A stretch of DNA of 64,000 nt from an uncultured Paracoccaceae bacterium. GTDB lineage: Bacteria; Pseudomonadota; Alphaproteobacteria; Rhodobacterales; Rhodobacteraceae. Shown here piece after piece: positions 46,737 through 56,054 of this stretch. The translations under genes were made by a program, and so were the position numbers. Position 1 is the first letter of the stretch; each line of letters begins with the position of its first letter. The notes beneath the pieces were generated by a model, which saw nothing but the letters and a program-made list of their open reading frames with translations, had not been told where the DNA came from and ran no database searches. The DNA is taken from positions 69,501 to 133,500 of the forward strand of contig CANLDN010000002.1 in the NCBI GenBank assembly GCA_947489445.1, written 5' to 3'.

Positions 46737-47701
46737 TCGTCCAGCGCCGCATCACGCTTCGCCGCTGCATCCTCCGGCGAAAGCAAAAGTGCTTTATCCG
46801 GGGTCAGCAAGGTTTCGAACCCATCAGGCAAACCAGCTGCCGGTGTAACCGCAGGATACATCCAGTTGGTAGTCGGGATCGCGCTTTGAAATGCATCCGT
46901 GACCATGAATGCAAGGAACTGATCGGCTAACGCAGGCTGATCCGTGCCCGCCAGTTTCCCCGCAACCTCAACCTGCATGTAATGCCCTTCATCAAAACCC
47001 CAGGCGACTTTGCTTGCGTCGTCCTCGGCAATCAAGTGATACGCGGGCGATGTTGTGTAGGACAAAACTGCATCCGCCTCACCATCAATGAACAGCCCGT
47101 AAGCCTCTGACCAGCCCGGTGTCACGGTCACGATATTGTCGGCCAAATCAGCCCAAACCGCACCGGCCTCATCGCCATAGGCCGTTTTGACCCACATCAG
47201 CAGACCCAGACCAGGGGTCGATGACCGCGGATCCTGAATGACAATCTGCACATCGCTTTCGGCCAAGGCCTTCAGGGATGTCGGCGCCGCCTCACCCGCA
47301 TTGCCAACAAACGCAAAGTAACCCCAATCATATGGCAGAAAATCCGGGTCATCCCAAGCGACAGGCAGGCTCAACTCTGCGTCAACACCATGGGCGGCGA
47401 ACAGCCCCGTTTCGCGGGCTGCAGCCGTCAGATTTGTATCCAAACCCAGAACGATATCCGCATCAGTGCGCGGGCCCTCCAACTGCAACCGTGCAAGCAG
47501 GGCCGCGCCATCCCCCGCGCTGACAAATTGCAGATCACAGGCGCATTGCTCTTCAAACGCAGCCTCAATCACAGGGCCAGGGCCCCATTCGCTGACAAAA
47601 CTGTCATAGGTGTAAACATACAGCACCGGGGTCTGCGCCATTGCGCCTGTGGCACAAAGGGCTAGTCCCGCAGCAGCTGTCAGATAGATCGGTCGTGGCA
47701 T
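46712..47701 (-). CDS. thiB: Thiamine ABC transporter, periplasmic binding protein
   Basis: The 329-residue protein has a signal peptide (about 1-22, ending GAMAQ), then VLYVYTYDSFVSEWGPGPVI, the hallmark ThiB/TbpA start, and LPYDWGYFAFVGN, QDPRSSTPGLGLLMW and SYTTSPAYH, typical ligand-pocket segments. It captures thiamine and its phosphates. GGAGG lies 5 bases before ATG 47701; an ATG three bases earlier is too close to it. The TPP riboswitch lies 50 bases upstream. Confidence 0.94.
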   Translation of the reverse strand: MPRPIYLTAAAGLALCATGAMAQTPVLYVYTYDSFVSEWGPGPVIEAAFEEQCACDLQFVSAGDGAALLARLQLEGPRTDADIVLGLDTNLTAAARETGLFAAHGVDAELSLPVAWDDPDFLPYDWGYFAFVGNAGEAAPTSLKALAESDVQIVIQDPRSSTPGLGLLMWVKTAYGDEAGAVWADLADNIVTVTPGWSEAYGLFIDGEADAVLSYTTSPAYHLIAEDDASKVAWGFDEGHYMQVEVAGKLAGTDQPALADQFLAFMVTDAFQSAIPTTNWMYPAVTPAAGLPDGFETLLTPDKALLLSPEDAAAKRDAALDEWRAALSQ

Positions 47702-47750
47702 CATATCCTCCAAATGCGACGAGCGGATTGGGGGATAGCGTTGATGCTAA

Positions 47751-47831
47751 ACCTTCCCTCCGCCGGTCTTAACCGGTTCAGGTTCTACGGGTCCGCATTA
47801 TGCATCTCAGCCAGTTTTGGCCCCCCGAGGT
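47751..47831 (-). promoter_or_regulatory. TPP riboswitch (THI element) controlling thiBPQ
   Basis: On the minus strand the conserved core is present: TGGCTGAGA in the pyrimidine-sensing arm, ACCC then GAACCTGA, the variable stem ACCGGTTAAGACCGG, and GGAGGGAAGG at the 3' end. Outer ACCT and AGGT can pair as P1. It lies 50 bases before thiB; binding of TPP would lower expression of the transporter. Confidence 0.95.
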
Positions 47832-47928
47832 AACGCCATTGCTAGGCCGGATTGCAGGCAGCCGCAAGTGAAAGCGCTTGAGCCTGATTGTCGCGCCCGT
47901 TAGACCCACACGGCAAAGGGGATTTGTA

Positions 47929-49032
47929 ATGTCGATCAACAGCTTCGGTCATCTGTTCCGGTTCACCACATGGGGCGAAAGCCACGGGCCCGCCTTGGGT
48001 GCCACCGTCGATGGCTGCCCGCCGCAGGTCCCGCTGGAACCCGCAATGATCCAGCAATGGCTGGATAAACGCCGGCCCGGCCTCAATAAAAACACCACTC
48101 AGCGGCAAGAAACCGACGCGGTTGAGATCTTGTCTGGCGTATTCGAAGGCCAGACGACAAGCACACCTATCCAGCTTATGATCCGAAACACCGATCAGCG
48201 GTCAAAGGACTACGGCGATATCGCCAATACCTTCCGCCCCGGCCACGCCGACATTACGTATCATCAGAAATACGGCATCCGTGATTACCGTGGTGGCGGG
48301 CGATCATCAGCCCGTGAAACAGCCTCGCGGGTCGCGGCGGGTGGGGTCGCGCGCGAAGCGATCAGGATGATCGCACCCAACGTGCAAATCAAAGGTTACA
48401 TGACCCAGATGGGCACCAGGCAAATCGACCGGGCCAACATGGACTGGTCGCAGATCGATCAAAACGACTTTTTCTGCCCAGACGCGCAGGCAGCTGCGGA
48501 ATGGAATGACTATCTGGCGTGGCTGCGCAAAGATGATCACAACTCTGTCGGGGCCATTATCGAGGTGGTCGCACGTGGCGTACCCGCAGGCATCGGCGCA
48601 CCCGTTTATGCCAAGTTAGACACTGATCTGGCCGCTGCGATGATGTCAATCAACGCTGTCAAAGGTGTTGAAATCGGCGAAGGCATGGCCGCTGCCGCCC
48701 TCACAGGGCGCGACAACGCGGACGAGATTTTCATGGGTCAAGGCGGGCCTGAATATTCCTCCAACCACGCTGGCGGCATCCTCGGCGGGATCAGTACGGG
48801 TCAGGACATCGTCGTGCGGTTTGCCGTCAAACCCACGTCCTCGATCCTCAGCCCGCGCAAATCAATCCGCATGGACGGCAGCGCGACAGAGGTTATCACC
48901 AAAGGGCGCCACGACCCCTGCGTCGGCATCAGGGCGGTCCCGGTCGGCGAGGCGATGATGGCCTGCGTCATTCTTGATCATCTACTGCTGGACCGGGGGC
49001 AGACAGGCGGCGTGCGCGGGCAGATCGGCTGA
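47929..49032 (+). CDS. aroC: Chorismate synthase
   Basis: The 367-residue FMN-dependent enzyme makes chorismate from EPSP, the last common step to aromatic amino acids, folate and quinones. Signatures include [54 protein letters not shown] and the C-terminal [13 protein letters not shown] and [20 protein letters not shown] lies 7 bases before ATG 47929; the frame opens earlier (47878) without support. Its stop overlaps the HD gene start (TGATG). Confidence 0.96.
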   Translation: MSINSFGHLFRFTTWGESHGPALGATVDGCPPQVPLEPAMIQQWLDKRRPGLNKNTTQRQETDAVEILSGVFEGQTTSTPIQLMIRNTDQRSKDYGDIANTFRPGHADITYHQKYGIRDYRGGGRSSARETASRVAAGGVAREAIRMIAPNVQIKGYMTQMGTRQIDRANMDWSQIDQNDFFCPDAQAAAEWNDYLAWLRKDDHNSVGAIIEVVARGVPAGIGAPVYAKLDTDLAAAMMSINAVKGVEIGEGMAAAALTGRDNADEIFMGQGGPEYSSNHAGGILGGISTGQDIVVRFAVKPTSSILSPRKSIRMDGSATEVITKGRHDPCVGIRAVPVGEAMMACVILDHLLLDRGQTGGVRGQIG

Positions 49033-49652
49033 TGCGCGACCGCCTCCGCGCGATTGTCGCAACCCACGCGACAACCGACAGCGCCCATGATATTGGGCAC
49101 CTGGATCGTGTCTGGCATAACGCACAGATCATCGCTGAGGGGACCAGCGCAGACCGCACCGTCCTGCTAGCGGCCAGCTACCTGCATGACCTGATCAATC
49201 TGCCCAAGGACACGCCCGACCGATCACGCGCCTCTACCCTATCAGCGCAAGCAGCCGTGCCGCATTTGGAAACGCTTGGCTTGACGCAGGCGCAAATCGA
49301 ACAAACCTGCCATGCCATTACCGCCCACAGCTTTTCCGCAGGCATACCGCCCGAAACGTTGGAGGCCGAAATTCTGCAAGATGCAGACCGGATTGATGCG
49401 CTGGGGGCTGTTGGCCTGGCCCGCTGCTTTGCCGTCTCAGGCATGCTAGGGCGACAACTCTTTGATCCTGCTGATCCTTTCGCAGAACAACGCCCGCTGG
49501 ATGACGGTCGTTTTACCATCGACCATTTTGAAACCAAGCTGTTGCGGCTGCCAGACACCATGCGCACGGCAACCGGCAAAAAACTGGCCGAAAAACGCGC
49601 CCAAATCCTACGTCGCTACCTCAACGATCTTGCGGCAGAGCTTCCGAAATAG
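49032..49652 (+). CDS. HD-domain metal-dependent phosphohydrolase
   Basis: The 206-residue protein has the HD signature: the first His in AHDIGHLDRVWHNAQ, the HD pair in ASYLHDLINLPKD, and a later metal Asp in EILQDADRIDALGAVGLAR. It resembles the YedJ group of small phosphohydrolases, whose substrates are poorly known. It is translationally coupled to aroC by a one-base overlap. Its 3' end overlaps the convergent EamA gene by 32 bases. Confidence 0.85.
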   Translation: MRDRLRAIVATHATTDSAHDIGHLDRVWHNAQIIAEGTSADRTVLLAASYLHDLINLPKDTPDRSRASTLSAQAAVPHLETLGLTQAQIEQTCHAITAHSFSAGIPPETLEAEILQDADRIDALGAVGLARCFAVSGMLGRQLFDPADPFAEQRPLDDGRFTIDHFETKLLRLPDTMRTATGKKLAEKRAQILRRYLNDLAAELPK

Positions 49653-50517
49653 CCTGCGGTTGTTTGCTCAGCTGAACAGCCAAGATACCCGCCGCAATAA
49701 TCACAACACCAATGATATCCCAGGCACCCAAACGCTCGCCCAGCAAGGCCGCCGCGATGGCGACCCCCAGAAACGGGTTGAGAAAATGAAAGGTTGACGC
49801 TTTGACCGCACCGATCCGGCCCACCAACACGAACCAGACAACTGTGGCCGCCAATCCCGGCACCAATGTCGTGTAGATAAACGCCACAATCAGTTGCCAT
49901 GTCCAGACAATATCCAACGTCTCAAAGGCCAGCGCAGGCACCCAAAGGACGGCACTGCCCACCAGCATTTGCAGACCGACAATCATCAGAACATTCCCGC
50001 CAGACGACGCGCCCAATACCGCCAGCGTGGCAACGGTCAGTGAGATGACACCGATGACACACAACACCAGACCATACAGATCAACACCGCCCTGCAATCG
50101 CGCACCCATGATCAGGGTTACACCAATCAGACCCGCGATCAGACCACCAATGCCCAACGGACGCACCTTGGTGCCCAGAAACAGCCAACCCGCCAACGCC
50201 ACCAATAGCGGCATGGTCGAAGCAATGATCGCAGCCAGTGACGCGGGCACAGTCTGCATCGCCACGAAATTCAGGCCCAGATAAAGGGCGTTCTGGCAAA
50301 CACCAAAGATCAGCACGCCAGTCCATTGCCGCTTGCTCAACTTGGCCGATTGGCCCAGCGCCCATGCAATGGCCACGCCAATCAATCCCGATATCAAAAA
50401 CCGTAGCGCCAACGCGGTCAGCGGCGGGGCATACTCCACGATCACCCGGGCCGAGGTAAAGGCCGAAGACCACATCAACGCGAACGCGAACCCCATAAAA
50501 ACTGCTTTGATATCCAT
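49621..50517 (-). CDS. EamA/DMT-family exporter
   Basis: The 298-residue inner-membrane protein has ten TM segments in two EamA repeats. The first holds ALMWSSAFTSARVIVEYAPP and ALRFLISGLIGVAIAW; the second ends LNPFLGVAIAAALLGERLGA, a hallmark of the family. Members export amino acids, purines or metabolites; the cargo here is unknown. It is divergent from the glycosyltransferase pseudogene. Confidence 0.9.
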   Translation of the reverse strand: MDIKAVFMGFAFALMWSSAFTSARVIVEYAPPLTALALRFLISGLIGVAIAWALGQSAKLSKRQWTGVLIFGVCQNALYLGLNFVAMQTVPASLAAIIASTMPLLVALAGWLFLGTKVRPLGIGGLIAGLIGVTLIMGARLQGGVDLYGLVLCVIGVISLTVATLAVLGASSGGNVLMIVGLQMLVGSAVLWVPALAFETLDIVWTWQLIVAFIYTTLVPGLAATVVWFVLVGRIGAVKASTFHFLNPFLGVAIAAALLGERLGAWDIIGVVIIAAGILAVQLSKQPQAISEALPQDR

Positions 50518-50640
50518 CGATGTTCCGCCGCGACCGCTCCCCGTGTCCTAACACGTATGGATAGAACTGCACGTGCAATCTGGCGTCCAGCGCCGGGCAG
50601 GTTTACCCTGCCCCCGATGCAGTGGCAGAAAGGCGGTGTC

Positions 50641-51447
50641 GTGTCAGAACAAAAGTTAGCGGCATTCCTGCAAGACAAGCGCGCGCAACCCGATGTGCTG
50701 CCATTGCCGCAGATCACCCAGCGAGAGCATTTCTCGATAAAACTGCCGCGACGAGTCTATCTATTTTGGGATAAGGGGTTCGACGCAGCGCCCGATATCG
50801 TCAAACTTTGCGCACTCAGCTGGCAAAGCCTGAACCCCGACTAGGATGTCACTTTTCTGGACCAGAAAGACGCCGATGCCACCTTGCCCCGCGCGGCTTA
50901 CCCGGCCGACATGAAAATCGCGCATTACGCCGACATGCTGCGCACAGCGATTTTGGCGGATGGGGGCGGCGTCTGGGTTGATGCGTCGGCCCTATGCCTG
51001 AAACCTCTCGATCACTGGCTGCCAAGCATCTTCAACCAATCTGAATTCTTTGCTTTCCACGAACCAACACCCGACCGGCTAATCTCTAACTGGTTCCTGG
51101 CGGCGAACAACGACAGCGGCATGGTGCAGGAAATGTTCGCGCTGTTTCATGCCTATTGGGCGTGGGGGCCGTTCCAGCATGGCAAACCGCCCTACTTCTG
51201 GTTTCACCAACTTTTTGAACATCTGGTCCAAAGCCGCCGCGATACGCGCCAGCGTTGGTCACACACGCCCAAACTAAGCGCCGTGCCCGTGCATCAGTTG
51301 AAACGGGTGATAAGTGGCACCGTCAACGACAGCGATCAACTCCGTGACAGGATCAAGACGACACCAGTGCAAAAGCTGACGCACAAGCAGGATATTCAAA
51401 CCGACGACCTTTTGCGGTTCCTGGATAGGATCGACATCAAGCTTTGA
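50641..51447 (+). pseudogene. Glycosyltransferase (capsular polysaccharide synthesis-like), interrupted by an amber codon
   Basis: Two open segments in one frame (up to 50844, and from 50845 to 51447) read as a single DXD-type glycosyltransferase related to capsular polysaccharide synthesis proteins. The first has RRVYLFWDKGFDAAPDIVKL and SWQSLNPD; after the TAG at 50842-50844 it continues DVTFLDQKDADA, then MKIAHYADMLRTAIL and GGVWVDASALCLKPL. Homologues usually read NPDW at the break, so a single TGG-to-TAG change is likely. The rest of the frame is intact, so the loss is recent, or the base is a sequence error, or the codon is read through. GTG 50641 is a possible start; the frame extends to 50557. 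Confidence 0.8.
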
Positions 51448-51458
51448 GCTGCCCAATG

Positions 51459-51488
51459 AAAAAGACCACCCGCAGAGGGTGGCCTTTT
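51459..51488. terminator. Bidirectional hairpin terminator
   Basis: AAAAAGACCACCC-GCAGA-GGGTGGCCTTTT lies between the convergent glycosyltransferase pseudogene and the HU gene. With A-rich and T-rich flanks it can work on both strands. Confidence 0.9.
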
Positions 51489-51524
51489 CCTAACCTTGCA
51501 TCTAGGCCCAAGGGCCGGGATGAC

Positions 51525-51815
51525 TTAGCCGTTCACGCTGTCTTTCAGCGCTTTGGCGATTGTCATTTTAACAACCTTGTCGGCATCTTTCTTGATCTGC
51601 TCACCGGTAGCCGGGTTGCGAACCATACGCTCTGGGCGCTCGCGGCAGTAGATTTTGCCAACGCCAGGCAGTGTGACAGCACCGCCGCCAGCAACTTCTT
51701 TCGTGATGATGCCAGTTACGGCGTCCAGTGCAGAACCTGCTGCTTTTTTATCCATGCCTGTTTCTTCGGCAAGTGCAGCAACCAGCTGCGCTTTTGTCAT
51801 TGGTTTTGTCGCCAT
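51525..51815 (-). CDS. hup: HU-family DNA-binding protein
   Basis: This 96-residue nucleoid protein has the core VTLPGVGKIYCRERPERMVR and NPATGEQIKKDADKV, where the beta-arm RNPATGE bends DNA. The helical N-terminus is MTKAQLVAALAEETGMDKKA. ATG 51815 is chosen because GAGGGAGA lies about 8 bases upstream; the frame opens 18 bases earlier. It is monocistronic, with a terminator after it. Confidence 0.93.
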   Translation of the reverse strand: MATKPMTKAQLVAALAEETGMDKKAAGSALDAVTGIITKEVAGGGAVTLPGVGKIYCRERPERMVRNPATGEQIKKDADKVVKMTIAKALKDSVNG

Positions 51816-51950
51816 TTTACTGGTCTCCCTCATTCAACCCAAGCAGTTGGGTCATTTACCCGCTCATATAACGGTATGTTGTGGGACACCACAACGATTA
51901 GTAGGACATTTCAAGTGAAAATAGCGGGTTTTAGGTCGATTTTTGCTGAT

Positions 51951-53432
51951 TTATAGGAAAGCTGTCTCTTCAAAGCTACGTAATTTGCGGCTGTGGATGC
52001 GTTCCAGCGGCATTTCACGCAATCTTTCCATGGCCCGTATCCCGATCATCAAGTGCGCAGCCACCTGTGTTTTATAGAAATTAGAGGCCATCCCGGGCAG
52101 TTTCAGCTCTCCATGCAGGGGCTTGTCACTAACGCAAAGCAAAGTTCCGTAAGGCACCCGAAAGCGGAACCCGTTGGCGGCGATTGTCGCGCTTTCCATA
52201 TCCAGCGCAATCGCCCGCGATTGGGAAAGCCGCTGGACTGGCCCCGCCTGTTCGCGCAGTTCCCAGTTGCGGTTGTCGATGGTGGCCACGGTGCCGGTGC
52301 GCATGATCCGTTTGAGTTCGTAGCCATCCAGTTCAGTCACATCCGCCACGGCGGTTTCCAGTGCGATTTGGATTTCGGCCAGCGCGGGGATTGGCACCCA
52401 GACGGGCAGGTCATCGTCCAGCACGTGATCTTCGCGCAGGTAAGCGTGGGCCAGCACGAAATCCCCCAGCCGCTGCGAATTGCGCAGACCCGCGCAGTGC
52501 CCGACCATCAGCCAGGCATGAGGGCGCAGAACGGCGATATGGTCGGTCGCGGTTTTTGCGTTCGACGGGCCGACGCCGATATTGACCAGCGTGATCCCCG
52601 TGCCATTCGCCCGTTTCAGGTGATAGGTCGGCATCTGCGGCAGTTTGGCAGGCACAGGCAGTGGCGCGTCGGCCTGTGTGATTTCGACGTTTCCGGTGCT
52701 GACAAAGCTGGTGTAGCCGCTGTCGGGATCGGCGAGCATGTGGCGGGCATAGGCCTCGAACTCTTCGACGTAGAACTGGTAGTTGGTGAAGAGAACGTGG
52801 TTCTGAAAATGCTCAGCCGCGGTGGCCGTGTAATGGGACAGACGGGCCAGTGAATAGTCGATCCGCTGTGCGGTGAATGGGGCCAGCGGCATCGCCCCGT
52901 CGGGGTATTTGAATCCTTCGCCATTGACGATACTGTCATGGGTCGTGCTCAGGTCCGGCACATCGAACGTGTCGCGCAGGTTGAACTCCAACGATCCGTC
53001 ATGCGGCACGGTCAGGTTTGGGTCATTGGCGGCGGCAAAATGCACCGGCATTTCGGTTTTTGACGGGCCGATGATCACCGGCATTCCATGGCTTTTTATC
53101 AGCAGGCCGATTTGCTGGCGCAGGTAATCGGCGAAAAGATCAGGGCGTGTGACGGTTGTCGCATAGGTGCCGGGTTCGGCCACGTGACCGAATGACAGGC
53201 GCGTGTCGGTTTTGGCGTAGGTGGTCGTGGTCAGCCGGATTTCGGGATAATAGGCGCGCACACGTGTTTCCGGCTGCCCCTCTCGCAAGGCTTTGATGAA
53301 GTTTTCGGACAGGAAGCCGACGGCGGTCTGGTACAGCTCCTGCAACCGTTCGACGGCTTTGCCCGCGTCAGTAAAGGCCTCTGCCTTGGGGGTATCCGGT
53401 GTCTGGATATGGACCTTTTGCGCCACGTTCAT
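51951..53432 (-). CDS. amn: AMP nucleosidase
   Basis: The 493-residue enzyme splits AMP to adenine and ribose 5-phosphate. The N-terminal AMP-nucleosidase domain has RVRAYYPEIRLTTTTYAKTD, RLSFGHVAEPGTYATTVTRP and LIKSHGMPVIIGPSKT. The C-terminal phosphorylase-like domain has TLVNIGVGPSNAKTATDHIA, AWLMVGHCAGLRNSQRLGDF and ALDMESATIAANGFRFRVPY. Its start overlaps the stop of ade (ATGA at 53429-53432), placing it second in a two-gene operon. Confidence 0.95.
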   Translation of the reverse strand: MNVAQKVHIQTPDTPKAEAFTDAGKAVERLQELYQTAVGFLSENFIKALREGQPETRVRAYYPEIRLTTTTYAKTDTRLSFGHVAEPGTYATTVTRPDLFADYLRQQIGLLIKSHGMPVIIGPSKTEMPVHFAAANDPNLTVPHDGSLEFNLRDTFDVPDLSTTHDSIVNGEGFKYPDGAMPLAPFTAQRIDYSLARLSHYTATAAEHFQNHVLFTNYQFYVEEFEAYARHMLADPDSGYTSFVSTGNVEITQADAPLPVPAKLPQMPTYHLKRANGTGITLVNIGVGPSNAKTATDHIAVLRPHAWLMVGHCAGLRNSQRLGDFVLAHAYLREDHVLDDDLPVWVPIPALAEIQIALETAVADVTELDGYELKRIMRTGTVATIDNRNWELREQAGPVQRLSQSRAIALDMESATIAANGFRFRVPYGTLLCVSDKPLHGELKLPGMASNFYKTQVAAHLMIGIRAMERLREMPLERIHSRKLRSFEETAFL

Positions 53433-55225
53433 GCGTTTTCCTCGAAGAGTTCGGTAATTTCAAATTTGTCGACGTCCACCAGACCCAGATCAGAGATGCG
53501 CAACGAGGGGATGACAACCAGCGCCAGCAGCGAATGCTGCATATAGGCGTTATTCAGCGTACAGCCGCATTCGGCCATGGCGGCGACCATCCGGTCGGCC
53601 TTTGCCGCGACCTCGGCCGCTGGGCTGTCGGACATCAGGCCCGCGATGGGCAGTTCGACCAGTGCGATTTCCTGCCCGTCCTTCCAGACGGTCACACCGC
53701 CGCCGACCTCGCCCAGCCGGTTGGCGGCTGCGGCCATCATGGCCCGGTCCGTGCCCACCACGATCATGTGGTGGCTGTCATGGGCCACGGTGGAGGCCAT
53801 GGCCATCTGCCCGGTATAGCCAAAGCCCGACACGAAGCCGTTGACCACATCGCCCATGCCCCGGTGCCGTTCGACAAGGGCGATCTGATAGGTGTCACCT
53901 TCGCCTTCGACCAGACCGTCGACGACGGGCAGTTCGGCTGTCAGCGCCTCGGTCGGGGCCTGGTTTTCGACGACGCCGATGACCTTGGCCTTGACGTTGT
54001 TGGCGCCATCCGGGGCCTTGATGGCGAAATCTGTGTCTTGCAGTGTCTTGCCCATCCGCACGGTTTGCCGTGCGTCGGCGGGCCAGTCGTAATGCGGGCA
54101 ATCCACCGTGATCCTGCCATCCAGCGCCACGGTCTGCCCGCGCGCGATCACCTGTTCGATCGGCAGCGTTGTCAGGTCAGAGGTCAATATCATGTCCGCC
54201 CGCCGCCCCGGCGCGATGGACCCTAGCTCCCGTTCCAGCCCGAAATGGGTGGCGGTGTTGATGGTCGCCATCTGGAGCGCCACCACCGGATCACAACCGC
54301 AGGCGATGGCGTGGCGCACGACCCGGTTCATATGGCCGTCATTCACCAGCGTGCCGGAGTGGCAATCATCGGTACAAAGGATGAAATTGCGCGGGTCGAG
54401 TCCCTTTTCCGTCACCGCCGTGATCTGGCTTTCCACGTCATACCAGGCCGACCCAAGCCGCATCATCGACCGCATCCCGTTGCGCGCGCGGGCAATCGCG
54501 TCAGCCTCTGCCGTGCCTTCGTGATCGTCGGCGGCCCCGCCGGCCACGTAGGCGCTGAAGGCGATCCCCTTGTCGGGTGACGCGTAGTGCCCGCCCACTG
54601 TCTTGCCCGCATTCATGGTCGCCGCCATCTCGGCCAGCATCTGGGGATCACCATTGATCACACCGGGAAAGTTCATCATTTCGCCCAGCCCAATGATGCC
54701 GGGCCATGCCATCGCCTCGGCCACGTCATCGGCAGATATTTCGAAGCCTGTGGTTTCCAGACCGGGGGCTGAAGGTGCGCAGGACGGCATCTGAGTGTAG
54801 ATGTTGATCGGCTGCATCAGCGCCTCATCATGCATCATCCGCACGCCGCGCAGGCCCAGCACATTCGCGATCTCGTGCGGGTCGGTGAACATGGTGGTTG
54901 TGCCGTGGGGGATGACGGCAGCGGCGAATTCCGCCGGGGTCAGCATCCCGCTTTCGATATGCATGTGCCCGTCGCAAAGGCCGGGTATCAGGTAGCGCCC
55001 GTCTGCGTCGATCACCTGTGTGTCAGGACCGATGCAGTGGCTTGCATCCGGCCCGACATAGGCGAAACGGCCATTGGCGACGGTGACCTGCCAGTCGAGG
55101 ATTTCGCGGGTCTGCACATTGACGAACCGGGCGCTGCGAATGACCAGATCGGCGGGTTCGCGGCCTGCGGCGACGGCGACCAGACGGGGGGCCGACTCAG
55201 CCCATGATTTGAAGTGAAGTTCCAT
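53429..55225 (-). CDS. ade: Adenine deaminase
   Basis: The 598-residue amidohydrolase converts adenine to hypoxanthine and ammonia. The metal-binding segment GLCDGHMHIESGMLTPAEFA is followed by HGTTTMFTDPHEIANVLG, FILCTDDCHSGTLVNDGHMN and the C-terminal subdomain (VAHDSHHMIVVGTDRAMMAA). Together with amn downstream it drains AMP to hypoxanthine. The frame opens with GTG 55240; ATG 55225 (MELHFKSWAES) is preferred as the conventional codon, though no clean ribosome site decides between them. Confidence 0.93.
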   Translation of the reverse strand: MELHFKSWAESAPRLVAVAAGREPADLVIRSARFVNVQTREILDWQVTVANGRFAYVGPDASHCIGPDTQVIDADGRYLIPGLCDGHMHIESGMLTPAEFAAAVIPHGTTTMFTDPHEIANVLGLRGVRMMHDEALMQPINIYTQMPSCAPSAPGLETTGFEISADDVAEAMAWPGIIGLGEMMNFPGVINGDPQMLAEMAATMNAGKTVGGHYASPDKGIAFSAYVAGGAADDHEGTAEADAIARARNGMRSMMRLGSAWYDVESQITAVTEKGLDPRNFILCTDDCHSGTLVNDGHMNRVVRHAIACGCDPVVALQMATINTATHFGLERELGSIAPGRRADMILTSDLTTLPIEQVIARGQTVALDGRITVDCPHYDWPADARQTVRMGKTLQDTDFAIKAPDGANNVKAKVIGVVENQAPTEALTAELPVVDGLVEGEGDTYQIALVERHRGMGDVVNGFVSGFGYTGQMAMASTVAHDSHHMIVVGTDRAMMAAAANRLGEVGGGVTVWKDGQEIALVELPIAGLMSDSPAAEVAAKADRMVAAMAECGCTLNNAYMQHSLLALVVIPSLRISDLGLVDVDKFEITELFEENA

Positions 55226-55337
55226 CCCCAATGGTTTCACCGTTTTTGGGGGAGGGCAAGACCTCTGTCATATCAACGCGCGCAGTACTTCAATTTGTAG
55301 GATTACATCGCAAGCGCCTCGCCCGGTGGGCACCGCC

Positions 55338-55461
55338 GGGCATCGCCCGACCTCCCCCCGGAGGGCGATTTTGCAAGCTTTCGTGCAGCGCAAGGTCACG
55401 TTCGTGGCATGGGACCGGTCAACGCAGAGCAATCGAACGCCCTCCAGGTCGGGCGATGCCC
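55338..55461. repeat. Long fold-back element
   Basis: A 16-base perfect inverted repeat (GGGCATCGCCCGACCT at 55338-55353, complement at 55446-55461) encloses 92 bases. Just inside, GAGGGCG (55361-55367) can pair with CGCCCTC (55439-55445), extending the stem. It could be a MITE-like repeat or a structured RNA; I cannot tell which. Confidence 0.65.
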
Positions 55462-55480
55462 TCAGCTCCAAGACCAAACG

Positions 55481-55543
55481 CCCCGGACTTGATCCGGGGC
55501 CTTTGCCTATGTTCGAGATGAGGTCCCGGATCAGGTCCGGGAC
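55481..55543. repeat. Pair of related GC hairpins downstream of tspO
   Basis: CCCCGGA-CTTGA-TCCGGGG (55481-55499) and GTCCCGGA-TCAGG-TCCGGGAC (55523-55543) share the CCCGGA/TCCGGG stems. Their similarity suggests copies of one repeat family that may serve as terminators for tspO. Confidence 0.7.
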
Positions 55544-55550
55544 GGGTAAG

Positions 55551-56030
55551 CTAGATCTTCCCCAAATCCAACGGCTCAACATCCGGGTTCAACCGAACCA
55601 TCTCCAGGTTAAGAACTCCGGCCACCGTCACCCACGACAGATAAGGCACAAAGGCCAGCCCGGCCCAGAAATCCAATTGCCAATGCGTAATCGTGCAGCC
55701 CAGCACCGCGACCCATAGCGCCGCCATCACAGGCAAGGCCCCTTTCAGCCGCCGCAGCCCAAAAAATATCGGGGTCCACAGCGCATTGAACGCGATCTGC
55801 ATCGCCCAGAACGCCATTGCATAGGCGCTCCCTTCCAGCACGGCAACACGCGCCCCGGCGAAGGACATCAGCAGATAGATCGTCGTCCACGCCACTGGAA
55901 ACAGCCAGTTGGGCGGCACCCATGACGGCTTGTTCAGCTTCTCGTACCACTCTCCCGGAGGGAACATGGCACCAGTCGCCCCTGCGCCAAAGCATGCCGC
56001 CAGAAACATCAAGAAAAGCCAAATATCCAT
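55551..56030 (-). CDS. tspO: TspO/MBR-family tryptophan-rich sensory protein
   Basis: The 159-residue protein has five TM helices and the TspO signatures PGEWYEKLNKPSWVPPNWLF and FNALWTPIFFGLRRL. In Rhodobacter, TspO is an outer-membrane tetrapyrrole-linked regulator that tunes photosynthesis gene expression to oxygen. AGGGG lies 6 bases before ATG 56030, which decides the start. It follows crtB on the same strand with a 24-base gap, so it is likely in the crtIB operon. Confidence 0.94.
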   Translation of the reverse strand: MDIWLFLMFLAACFGAGATGAMFPPGEWYEKLNKPSWVPPNWLFPVAWTTIYLLMSFAGARVAVLEGSAYAMAFWAMQIAFNALWTPIFFGLRRLKGALPVMAALWVAVLGCTITHWQLDFWAGLAFVPYLSWVTVAGVLNLEMVRLNPDVEPLDLGKI

Positions 56031-56054
56031 GTCAGGCCCCTTTCGGGGCAACAC

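Larger units (their letters stand above)
55226..55550. other. Intergenic region rich in inverted repeats
   Basis: These 325 bases between ade and tspO (both minus strand) hold no supported gene. They contain a long fold-back (55338-55461) and two related GC hairpins (55481-55499, 55523-55543). The upstream part must also hold the ade promoter. Confidence 0.6.

Noticed and set aside
53399..54226. 275-codon plus-strand open frame
   Set aside because: It is antisense to ade, with many His/Gly/Asp runs typical of a mirrored GC-rich gene and no recognisable domain.
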